Below, one piece after another: positions 7,188 through 13,670 of a stretch of 20,823 nt of DNA. The notes under the pieces were generated by a model that had not been told where the DNA came from, ran no database searches, and saw only the letters and a program-made list of their open reading frames with translations. Both the position numbers and the translations under genes were made by a program. Position 1 is the stretch's first letter. The number at the start of each line of letters is the position of its first letter. Source of the stretch: Spirochaetaceae bacterium (GTDB taxonomy: Bacteria > Spirochaetota > Spirochaetia > Treponematales > Breznakiellaceae); assembly GCA_031279895.1 (NCBI GenBank), contig JAITHR010000040.1, forward strand, positions 1-20,823. Direction: 5' to 3'.

Positions 7188-8842
7188 TTTTCCGTCATAA
7201 CCTCCACGCCGTCCCAGTCCGCAGGCGGCGGGTTTTTCACATAAACCCTGCACCGCTGGGCGAACCTTGGGGCAGCGGGATCTTCGGGAATATAGCCCGC
7301 GGCCTTCTCGAAATACGGAAGCGCTTCCTGAAACCGCCTGTTGTAGTAGAGGTCCGCGGCCTCGGCGTGGTATTTCCACCCTTCCCGCTCCTGGACCGTC
7401 AGCGCGAGGCGGGCGGTAAAGATAGGCACCCCGACGGTTTTCCCCTTAACCGCCACGCGGTCGATAAGCCTGCACGGTATCTCCGTAAAGATATGCTCGT
7501 ACACGCTCTCCGCAAAAAGCACCCCCTCTTTATACTTCTTGGTAAGACCCTCAAGACGGGACGCCAGATTAACCGCGTCCCCGATAACCGTATAGTTCAT
7601 CTTTTTATCGCACCCGATATTGCCGACCGTAACGATACCGTAGTTTATCCCCACGCCGATATGAAACTCCGGCGCGCCGAGGGAGTGCTGGTTTTTGTTG
7701 AACTCGTCCAGAGCGCGCATCATTTCAAGGCCCGCGATTACCGAGGCCAGGCTGTCGTTCTCGTGGGTAACCGGCGCGCCGAATATGGCCATGATAGCGT
7801 CGCCGATATACTTATCCACCACCCCGTCCTGGCTCATAATGATATTGACCATGGTGGAGAAGTAGCGGTTAAGGGAGTTTACCAGCGCGTCCGGCGTCAT
7901 GGACTCGGAGATCGTGGTGAAACTGCGAATATCGGAGAACAGTATGGAAACCTCCCGGTTGTTGCCGGTGAGCATCTTCTCCGGGTTGACGAATACCTCG
8001 TCGATGACGTCCTTTGGCACGTAGAGCTGGAACACGTTGCGGATTTTCATCTCCCGTTTCTGCGCCACCGCCGCGTCGAAGGCGTATTTTTTCATCTGTT
8101 CATACGCCGCGGCAAGTATTTTCAGCATCCGGTTAAACGAGACCGCCATCTGGCCTATCTCGTCATTGTAGTAAACCGGCACGGTTTCGTGGAGGTTGTT
8201 GGATTGTATGACCCGTTTTATGACGTTTACCACGGCCTCTATGGGGGAGGTAAGGTAGCGGGAGACCAGCACGAGGATACACGCGCCGCCTGTGAGGGTT
8301 CCTATGAGGATGCAGAGGGAAGTCCTGAAAATCTGCTCCACCCTGCCGTAGAACTTGCTCCGCTCTTCGGTGATAAAGATCTGCCAGCCGAAAGGCGTGA
8401 AGGGGAACGTATAGGCCACGCGGCTTTTCGTATCAAGGCGCACCGTAACGAACTCGCGGATCTCTCCGGCGAAGTAGGGACGCAGCGTGTTTCGCTCCTC
8501 CTCCGAAAGGGTGAGGGAGCCGGCGTTCATCACCACGACCCCCTCGCTGTCCAGAGCGAAAATCGACTGGGTATCGCTTCGGAGAAGGCTGCGGGAGAAA
8601 TTCTCCACCGCTTGTTTCGCGGCGCTTTCCATAAAGGGGTCGTTCGCCGCGACGTGTTCGACAAGAAGGTTCCACTGCCCGTCGGCGTAGCCGGTAATTT
8701 CCTCCCCCATAAACGCGAAGAACTCGACCGCAAGGTTATTGACCGAAGAGGACGCGAGGAAATACGAGGCCATGCCCACCATGATAACCGAAACGCTCAA
8801 AAGCGGTAAAACCACCAAAAGTATTTTTGCCCTTATTTTCAT
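7184..8842 (-). CDS. membrane class III adenylate cyclase with HAMP domain
   Basis: A 552-residue sensor enzyme predicted to make cAMP from ATP. The order is: transmembrane helix 1 (about 8-31), extracytoplasmic sensor region (32-170, probably a Cache-type fold), transmembrane helix 2 (172-195), HAMP linker (about 195-248), cyclase catalytic domain (about 290-475), then a C-terminal TPR-like helical tail. Metal-binding aspartates are D304 (SDIRSFT) and D348 (KYIGDA); K344 and T418 occupy the base-selecting positions, a pair typical of bacterial adenylate rather than guanylate cyclases; N425 and R429 (NLASR) are the transition-state residues. All catalytic residues are present. The ATG at 8842 has AGGTGG just upstream. 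It is the first gene of a set with the beta-barrel (4-nt overlap). The leader contains three 8-bp direct repeats (8869-8892). Confidence 0.93.
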   Translation of the reverse strand: MKIRAKILLVVLPLLSVSVIMVGMASYFLASSSVNNLAVEFFAFMGEEITGYADGQWNLLVEHVAANDPFMESAAKQAVENFSRSLLRSDTQSIFALDSEGVVVMNAGSLTLSEEERNTLRPYFAGEIREFVTVRLDTKSRVAYTFPFTPFGWQIFITEERSKFYGRVEQIFRTSLCILIGTLTGGACILVLVSRYLTSPIEAVVNVIKRVIQSNNLHETVPVYYNDEIGQMAVSFNRMLKILAAAYEQMKKYAFDAAVAQKREMKIRNVFQLYVPKDVIDEVFVNPEKMLTGNNREVSILFSDIRSFTTISESMTPDALVNSLNRYFSTMVNIIMSQDGVVDKYIGDAIMAIFGAPVTHENDSLASVIAGLEMMRALDEFNKNQHSLGAPEFHIGVGINYGIVTVGNIGCDKKMNYTVIGDAVNLASRLEGLTKKYKEGVLFAESVYEHIFTEIPCRLIDRVAVKGKTVGVPIFTARLALTVQEREGWKYHAEAADLYYNRRFQEALPYFEKAAGYIPEDPAAPRFAQRCRVYVKNPPPADWDGVEVMTEK

Positions 8843-8868
8843 ACAGCCACCTGCCGCACGCGCCTTTT

Positions 8869-8892
8869 ATGGAAAAATGGAAAAATGGAAAA
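8869..8892. repeat. three direct 8-bp repeats (ATGGAAAA) in the cyclase leader
   Basis: ATGGAAAA occurs three times in direct succession, 27-50 nt upstream of the cyclase ATG. Short repeats of this kind can gain or lose units by slippage and so shift promoter spacing, but no promoter boxes have been placed here. Confidence 0.7.
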
Positions 8893-8955
8893 GAAGACGC
8901 GCCCCGACCCTTGCAGTATGGCATACCTTCCCGTTATACGCAACCGCCGTCTCCG

Positions 8956-9004
8956 CCGTCTCCGACGGCTTCAGCATGGCCGCAGCCTCCGCAGCCTCCG
9001 GCTG
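8956..9004. repeat. two adjacent hairpins of the dispersed TCC-loop family
   Basis: CCGTC-TCC-GACGG at 8956-8968 and CAGCC-TCC-GGCTG at 8992-9004, in the same orientation, joined by CCGCAGCCTCC repeats. The second is followed by TTTCATAAGCTTC, as in the other copies. No matching inverted hairpin follows within 150 bp, so this may be a half element or one disrupted by the tandem array that follows. Confidence 0.7.
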
Positions 9005-9071
9005 TTTCATAAGCTTCTTGTGGAGCGGCTCAAAGCTGTCAACGACCGCTTACCGCCCCGCTCCCCGCCTT

Positions 9072-9276
9072 GGAAATCCGGATTTCTATCGCGGAAATCC
9101 GGATTTCTATCACGGAAATCCGGATTTCTATCGCGGAAATCCGGATTTCTATCACGGAAATCCGAATTTCTATCACGGAAATCCGGATTTCTATCACGGA
9201 AATCCGGATTTCTATCACGGAAATCCGGATTTCTATCACGGAAATCCGGATTTCTATCACGGAAATCCGGATTTCC
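9072..9276. repeat. 21-bp palindromic tandem array, 9 units plus a 16-bp end
   Basis: Nine direct 21-bp units start at 9072, 9093, 9114, 9135, 9156, 9177, 9198, 9219 and 9240, and the array closes with GGAAATCCGGATTTCC at 9261-9276. Each unit contains the perfect palindrome GAAATCCGGATTTC followed by the spacer CTATCAC or CTATCGC minus its first base. The spacer base alternates G, A, G, A in units 1-4 and is A afterwards; unit 5 alone has a changed palindrome base (CCGAAT for CCGGAT). A 21-bp period puts every palindrome on the same face of the helix. The 21-bp length also leaves frames open on both strands, but no convincing ribosome binding site or codon pattern supports a protein. This is the largest structure in the gene-poor 8843-9565 stretch. 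Confidence 0.95.
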
Positions 9277-9331
9277 AAGGCAAAAATACCGGTGGATAAG
9301 GCGTAGTAAGTATAGATTACGAAAGGATTTA

Positions 9332-9490
9332 CAGCCTCCGGCTGTTCACCCGCCAGCGGGTTTTAAGGCGTCATGCGAAGCGACAGCGGACGTTGACTGC
9401 TTAGAGGCGCGGGGCGCCGCCGGCGGCGGGTGGCGCAAAAGCGTCATGCGGAGCGCGGCAAAGCGGACGTCGACAGTTTAGAGGCGCGGG
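9332..9490. repeat. hairpin plus two direct copies of the dispersed-element core
   Basis: A CAGCC-TCC-GGCTG hairpin (9332-9344) is followed by two related segments, 9368-9413 and 9441-9490, both starting GCGTCATGCG and ending GAGGCGCGGG, 73 bp apart. Their reverse complement matches the core of the element at 20716-20817 (GCGCCTCTA, GCAGTCA, GTCCGCT, CATGACGC in order). So the region holds two inverted, partly decayed cores of the same family. Confidence 0.65.
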
Positions 9491-9526
9491 ACGGGGCGGC
9501 CTTTTGAGAGCGGGAGCGCCCCGGAG

Positions 9527-9556
9527 CGGGGGTTGCCGGCTTTGAGCCGGTTCCCC
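9527..9556 (-). terminator. GC-rich hairpin downstream of the secreted protein gene
   Basis: GGGG, TTG, CCGGC, TTTGA, GCCGG, TT, CCCC in order can fold into a two-part stem. On the minus strand it begins about 10 nt after the stop of the gene at 9566, where a terminator is expected. No U tract follows, so intrinsic termination is uncertain; it may only protect the 3' end. The CCGGCTTTGAGCCG core also occurs at 276-289. Confidence 0.3.
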
Positions 9557-9565
9557 ACAGGGGCG

Positions 9566-10474
9566 TTATTTATACGCCGGAGTAAACTCGTAGACCGCGC
9601 CGTCTTCGTCTTTCACCCGCAGGAGCGCGGCGCTTAGGCCCTCAACCTCAAGTATCCCCGGATTGTCCCAATTATCCCACTCCCACGTATAAATCAGGGT
9701 CTTGTCGTCAACCCATTCCCACTGGGCCAGTCCCTGTTCTTTGGCGGGGTAGGTAACGATATAGGATCCGGCGGCGGAAAAAATAATCGAGTCCGCCGAA
9801 AGCCCGTCGCGCTCCTCCGTGCCTTCCCGTTTCGAGAGTTTCCACGTTCTGCACAGCCAGTCAGTTTGGAGGGAACCGGAGACCTTGGGCTCCACGCGCC
9901 GTATCTTCATGGGCAGGTTATACTGGGTCTCGGTGGAAAAGCTGAAAGCCATCTCGTCTTCTTGCAGGATGATTTTTTGCATTGAGGCGAGACTGCCCAG
10001 CACCAGATCCCGCTCCTGTTCGATCGTATAGGAGCCGATACGCGCCTGCCTGACCGCCCCGTCGCGCTCAATAATAATAAAGCCCCGCTCTTTGGTGAAT
10101 TCAAAAGAGACATAGGGGATATTTTCCGGCTGTTCTATCACTTCCCACTGCCCCGTGATAAGCGGCGGGTCAATGCGCCCCTCGTCAAGGAGCTTGATGA
10201 TTTCCCGAAGCCGCTCGCGGTCCGTAGCAAGGGGCAGGCGGACTTTGAGATCGCCCTTTTCGATGACCAGAGTCTCTCCGTCCCGTATCACCGGAATCGA
10301 TCCGTCCTCCCCGGCAACGGTCTGAACCGCACCGGAAGTTCTGACGGTTGAGGCATCCTGTCTAAGCTGGAGCGCGTTTGAGAGCTGTTCTTCCTGAGCC
10401 GGAAGCGCGAAGAGCTGAAGGGAGCTTCCCAGAAGCCCCAGAAGCGCCGCGAGAGAGAGTCGTAATATTTTCAT
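9566..10474 (-). CDS. secreted protein of unknown family
   Basis: A 302-residue protein with a signal peptide (MKILRLSLAALLGLLGSS onward, probable cleavage near residue 25-30). The mature part starts with a low-complexity polar stretch and then has beta-rich segments, including LITGQWEVIE, YVSFEFTKERGFIIIE and TLIYTWEWDNWDN, which could be a lipocalin-like or other small barrel fold; I cannot assign a family. The start at 10474 is well supported by GGAGG 4 nt upstream; the open frame continues to 10726 but only through the upstream spacer and gene. It lies 148 bp after the lipoprotein gene and may have its own promoter, although none is clear. The leader contains TTACG repeated in tandem and a GC hairpin (10503-10520). 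Confidence 0.75.
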   Translation of the reverse strand: MKILRLSLAALLGLLGSSLQLFALPAQEEQLSNALQLRQDASTVRTSGAVQTVAGEDGSIPVIRDGETLVIEKGDLKVRLPLATDRERLREIIKLLDEGRIDPPLITGQWEVIEQPENIPYVSFEFTKERGFIIIERDGAVRQARIGSYTIEQERDLVLGSLASMQKIILQEDEMAFSFSTETQYNLPMKIRRVEPKVSGSLQTDWLCRTWKLSKREGTEERDGLSADSIIFSAAGSYIVTYPAKEQGLAQWEWVDDKTLIYTWEWDNWDNPGILEVEGLSAALLRVKDEDGAVYEFTPAYK

Positions 10475-10502
10475 AATTCCTCCAATGTAACGTAACGTAA
10501 CA

Positions 10503-10520
10503 CGCGGCGCACACGCCGCG
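10503..10520. other. perfect 7-bp GC hairpin in the spacer between two envelope genes
   Basis: CGCGGCG and CGCCGCG are separated by CACA. It lies 29-46 nt upstream of the gene starting at 10474 and about 100 nt downstream of the lipoprotein stop. It could be a 5' leader hairpin or the remains of a terminator; there is no U tract on either side. Confidence 0.35.
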
Positions 10521-10622
10521 GAAAGTGCCGTCCGCGCCGTAATCCGGCGGAAAGGCTGTATACATACTACCAACCTGTTCCCCTTTTGTCTAGGCGTGTC
10601 CGGGCGCCTTCTTACCGGCGGG

Positions 10623-11396
10623 CTATTGGGAAGACGGCAGGAGAAATACTCCGATAAAGGTCGGGGCGCTGTAAATAGGGGAAAGGTTGTCGTCAATGCC
10701 GGTAACGACGATATACATGGCCGCATAGGTGTAGCGGTCCCCGCCGGAATCCAGGCCGGCGCGATCGGCCACGTCAGCGTTTATCGTGTTTGACACGTTC
10801 GCCGCGGCGTTTAATTCGGACGTGTTGAAGAAATACCGGTTCGCCGGCGCGGGCCTGAACAGGCCGCTTCCGGTGGAGCGCTGCAAGTTGTACTGCCGCC
10901 CGTCAACGGTAAGACTGGGAACAGGCTGGGGGTTGGCAACCATAAAGTCAAGGGTAACGGTTTTGCCGCGGGCGTCGGCGGCTAAGACGGCGTTCTCTAT
11001 GACGGCGCCTTCCACATTCAGCGTGTAATAGTTCCGGTTGGTAAGAAGGGAGCCTGTGGCGGTGCTGGCGGTGGTATCCCCGTTGGTATAGGGCAGAATA
11101 GCGTTATAATCGGCGTATAACAGGGGGTTAAGGTCGTTCATATTGCCGGTATGTATGGTCGGGTAGGAACTGCCGCTTATGTATATGCGGTAATAGACGG
11201 CGAAGTGGGTAAAATAATAGTAATCGGTGAGGTCAATATCAGGCAGTCTGATCGTGGCCCTATGGTTTAACTCGACGCTCACATTCCCGGACGGCACCGG
11301 ATAGAGAAACGCATAATCTTCAATACCGCAGGAAACGCAGGAAATGAGGAAGAGCGCCGCTACCGCCGCCGCTTTGACGGGACGGTTACTCCCCAT
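10623..11396 (-). CDS. lipoprotein of unknown function
   Basis: A 257-residue protein with a short basic N-terminus, a hydrophobic stretch and the lipobox LISC (cysteine at residue 20), so signal peptidase II processing and lipid anchoring are expected. A second CxxC-like cysteine follows at residue 23. The mature part is rich in Asn, Tyr, Thr and Ser, with predicted beta strands (YYYFTHFAVYYRIYISG, YTYAAMYIVVTGID), like many surface or periplasmic spirochaete lipoproteins; no named family is recognised. Its ATG lies 11 nt inside the end of the TPR gene in another frame, so the two are probably translated in a coupled way. The ribosome binding site is poor, which also favours coupling. Confidence 0.8.
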   Translation of the reverse strand: MGSNRPVKAAAVAALFLISCVSCGIEDYAFLYPVPSGNVSVELNHRATIRLPDIDLTDYYYFTHFAVYYRIYISGSSYPTIHTGNMNDLNPLLYADYNAILPYTNGDTTASTATGSLLTNRNYYTLNVEGAVIENAVLAADARGKTVTLDFMVANPQPVPSLTVDGRQYNLQRSTGSGLFRPAPANRYFFNTSELNAAANVSNTINADVADRAGLDSGGDRYTYAAMYIVVTGIDDNLSPIYSAPTFIGVFLLPSSQ

Positions 11397-12132
11397 CCTG
11401 TTTCGGTTTGAGAGAGAGCGTTATAATCCGGCTTTGGGCCAGATTGGTCCATACCGCGTCATTCGGCCATTTATTGATAATCTCCCGATAGGCCTGGAGC
11501 GCGGCGTCCTGATTGCCCCGCCCTTCCTCAAGCCGCCCTATCTGAAACTGCGCCCGGCTTGCTTCGGGAAAGAGATCACTCTGCGCTTTTGCGTATAATT
11601 CGATGGCTTCCTGTGTCTTGCCCTGCTCTTCGGCGGCAACCGCGGCGTTAAAAAAGAAAATCGGCGCGAGATAGGTGCCGGCGCCGGCGCCCGCCGCGCT
11701 GGTCCACGCCTTTTCCGCGTTCTCCCAGTCCTTCTTTTCCGCGTGGAGCGCCGCCAGAAGGTCGTAGCCTCTGGCTCCGGCATACCCCCTGTGGGTCGCG
11801 GCAAACGCGGAAATGTCCCGCGCCAGGTCTTCCGCCTCCTTTTCTTTCGACTGGTCGGTAAGAAAGTTCCGTAACTCCTCATACCGGGCGCCCAGGGCCT
11901 CCGCCTCTTTTATGGCTTTGGCCCGCAGCGCGTCCCGGATGCTTAAACCCGCGATAAATCCTACGAGCGCCACGACAATGACCGCCGCGGCAATCAGGAT
12001 TGCCCTCCGGTTACGCTGAATAAACGTGTTGATTCGCTCGGAGGCGCTCATATCCTCTTCTTTTTCCGGTTTTACAAAGGGTATAATAGGATCCCTTGCC
12101 AAATTCTCAGGCGCGTCTGGGGTTTTCGCCAT
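11386..12132 (-). CDS. single-pass membrane protein with TPR repeats
   Basis: A 248-residue protein. A cytoplasmic N-terminal tail of about 45 residues is followed by one transmembrane helix (RAILIAAAVIVVALVGFIAG) and then an extracytoplasmic helical domain with TPR-like units (WENAEKAWTSAA, TQEAIELYAKAQ, GNQDAALQAYREIINKWP). The layout resembles YfgM-type proteins, which help periplasmic protein traffic, but the similarity is architectural. The ATG at 12132 is chosen because AAGGAG lies 8 nt upstream; the GTG at 12138 is too close to that site. It begins two bases after the stop of the sigma-54 activator gene and overlaps the lipoprotein gene by 11 nt, so it sits inside an operon. Confidence 0.85.
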   Translation of the reverse strand: MAKTPDAPENLARDPIIPFVKPEKEEDMSASERINTFIQRNRRAILIAAAVIVVALVGFIAGLSIRDALRAKAIKEAEALGARYEELRNFLTDQSKEKEAEDLARDISAFAATHRGYAGARGYDLLAALHAEKKDWENAEKAWTSAAGAGAGTYLAPIFFFNAAVAAEEQGKTQEAIELYAKAQSDLFPEASRAQFQIGRLEEGRGNQDAALQAYREIINKWPNDAVWTNLAQSRIITLSLKPKQDGE

Positions 12133-12134
12133 AA

Positions 12135-13655
12135 TCACAACTCCTTAGGATTGATAATAAGTAATTCTTTCATCAGTTTTGATAAATACGTTCTTTGTAT
12201 ATCCAGTACCTTGGCCGCTTCGGTCTGGTTCCCGTTATGTTCGGACAACACTTTTTTAATAAAATGAGTCTTAAACGCGGTAATCGCGGTTTTAAGATTC
12301 CGGCTGCCCTGTTTTTCACCCTGTTCAAAGGACGCGCTCCGGTTAAGAAGCAGGTCTTCCGCCTGTATCCATTGCCGCGTTCCGATGACGCAGGCCCGCT
12401 CGACGCAATTTTCCAGCTCCCGAATATTGCCGGGCCACCCGTAGGAGAGCAGGGTATCCATAGCTTCGCAGGAAAACCCCTCAAAGCGTTTTTTCATCCC
12501 CCGCATACACCGCTTAAGAAAGAATACGGCCAGTTCGGGAATATCCTCAGGGCGCTGTCTAAGGGGAGGAATGGAGAGGGGCAACACGTTGAGCCTGTAA
12601 TAGAGATCGCTTCTGAACGTCCCCCGCGCCACCAGTTCCTCGATATTCCTGTTGGTAGCCGCCAGTATCCGCGTGTCCACCGTAACAGACTCGTCGGATC
12701 CCACTTTCTCAAAGGTCTTGTTCTGGATAACCCTGAGCAGTTTCGCCTGTAACAGCGGCGGAAGGTCCCCGATTTCATCGAGAAAAAGGGTCCCTCCGTT
12801 TGCGGCCTCGAAGCGCCCCCGGCGTTCCGATCCGGCGCCGGTGAAAGACCCTTTCACGTGGCCGAAAAGCTCGCTCTCCAAAAGACCTTCCGGCAGGGCC
12901 GCGCAGTTCACCCGTATAAGCGGCTGGTCCTTCCGGCTGCTACGGAGGTGTATCTGCTCCGCGAAGAGTTCCTTCCCGACCCCGCTTTCCCCCAGAATAA
13001 GCACCGAGGAATCGGTTTGGGCGATACGGTTAATTATCTCCAGTTTTTCAACAATAATCGGGCTTTTGGCAATGAGCGTGTGGTATCCTTTGTCGGATTG
13101 GATCTTGTCCTGGAGAGCCTGTATCTTCTGCTGCGCTTTTTCAATGTTTTGGGCGTTGATAAGCGCCAGAGCCGCTTGGTTGGCCAGGATTTCGAGCCAT
13201 TCCAGGTCTTCCTGAACAAAATACCGGTCATTCTTTTTGTTGATAAGCTCGATAACCCCGACGCACTCATCTTTAACCCGCATGGGAACCGCCAGCATAG
13301 TCTTGGTGGAATAGTCAATCTGCTGGGGAATACGGTGGAAATGGCGGCGGTCATGCTCCACGTCATTTATGATGACCGATTCATTGTGCGCCGCCACCCA
13401 TCCGGCAATCCCCTCTCCCGCTTTTAAGGTAAACCGCTTTACCTCGGATCCTTTGGCGCCCAGGGCGACCGCGAAATACAGGGAGTTGGTTTCTTTATCC
13501 ACAAGAAGAATGCTTGCCGCGTCCCCGTCGCAGAGACGGGCCGCGGATTCAAGAATGTGCGTTAATAACCTATGGCTATTCCCATAATTTGAGTTAATAA
13601 GGGTATTAATCTCAATGAGGGTATTAAATTTATGAACATCAATCTGCGACAGCAT
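12135..13655 (-). CDS. GAF-domain sigma-54-dependent transcription activator
   Basis: A 506-residue enhancer-binding protein that would use ATP to open promoters bound by sigma-54 RNA polymerase. Domains: N-terminal GAF sensor (about 28-170) instead of a response-regulator receiver, short coiled linker, AAA+ domain (about 192-430) and a Fis-type helix-turn-helix (about 475-497, NQTEAAKVLDIQRTYLSKLM). The AAA+ domain has Walker A GESGVGKE (222-229), Walker B TLFLDEIGD, FRSDLYYRL with the arginine finger, and WPGN. The sigma-54 contact loop reads GSFTGA (269-274) where most members have GAFTGA. The start at 13655 has no Shine-Dalgarno and is 15 nt after the cmk-rpsA stop, so translation may depend on coupling. 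A GAF domain suggests control by a small molecule. Its target genes are unknown; no -24/-12 promoter was found in the window. Confidence 0.92.
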   Translation of the reverse strand: MLSQIDVHKFNTLIEINTLINSNYGNSHRLLTHILESAARLCDGDAASILLVDKETNSLYFAVALGAKGSEVKRFTLKAGEGIAGWVAAHNESVIINDVEHDRRHFHRIPQQIDYSTKTMLAVPMRVKDECVGVIELINKKNDRYFVQEDLEWLEILANQAALALINAQNIEKAQQKIQALQDKIQSDKGYHTLIAKSPIIVEKLEIINRIAQTDSSVLILGESGVGKELFAEQIHLRSSRKDQPLIRVNCAALPEGLLESELFGHVKGSFTGAGSERRGRFEAANGGTLFLDEIGDLPPLLQAKLLRVIQNKTFEKVGSDESVTVDTRILAATNRNIEELVARGTFRSDLYYRLNVLPLSIPPLRQRPEDIPELAVFFLKRCMRGMKKRFEGFSCEAMDTLLSYGWPGNIRELENCVERACVIGTRQWIQAEDLLLNRSASFEQGEKQGSRNLKTAITAFKTHFIKKVLSEHNGNQTEAAKVLDIQRTYLSKLMKELLIINPKEL

Positions 13656-13670
13656 ACCAATAGGGGGCTG

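Noticed and set aside
7367..8809. 480-residue frame antisense to the adenylate cyclase gene
   Set aside because: All cyclase catalytic residues are on the minus strand. The plus frame is low-complexity and rich in His, Arg and Asp, as expected of a shadow.
9072..9276. CRISPR array
   Set aside because: The spacer between palindromes is 7 bp and nearly constant; CRISPR spacers are about 30 bp and unique. No cas genes are present.
8739..9306. Open frames across the 21-bp array on both strands (repeats such as GNPDFYH or EIRISVI)
   Set aside because: A 21-bp period without stops gives open frames automatically. There is no convincing ribosome binding site, one start is a TTG, and the same DNA is open in several frames.
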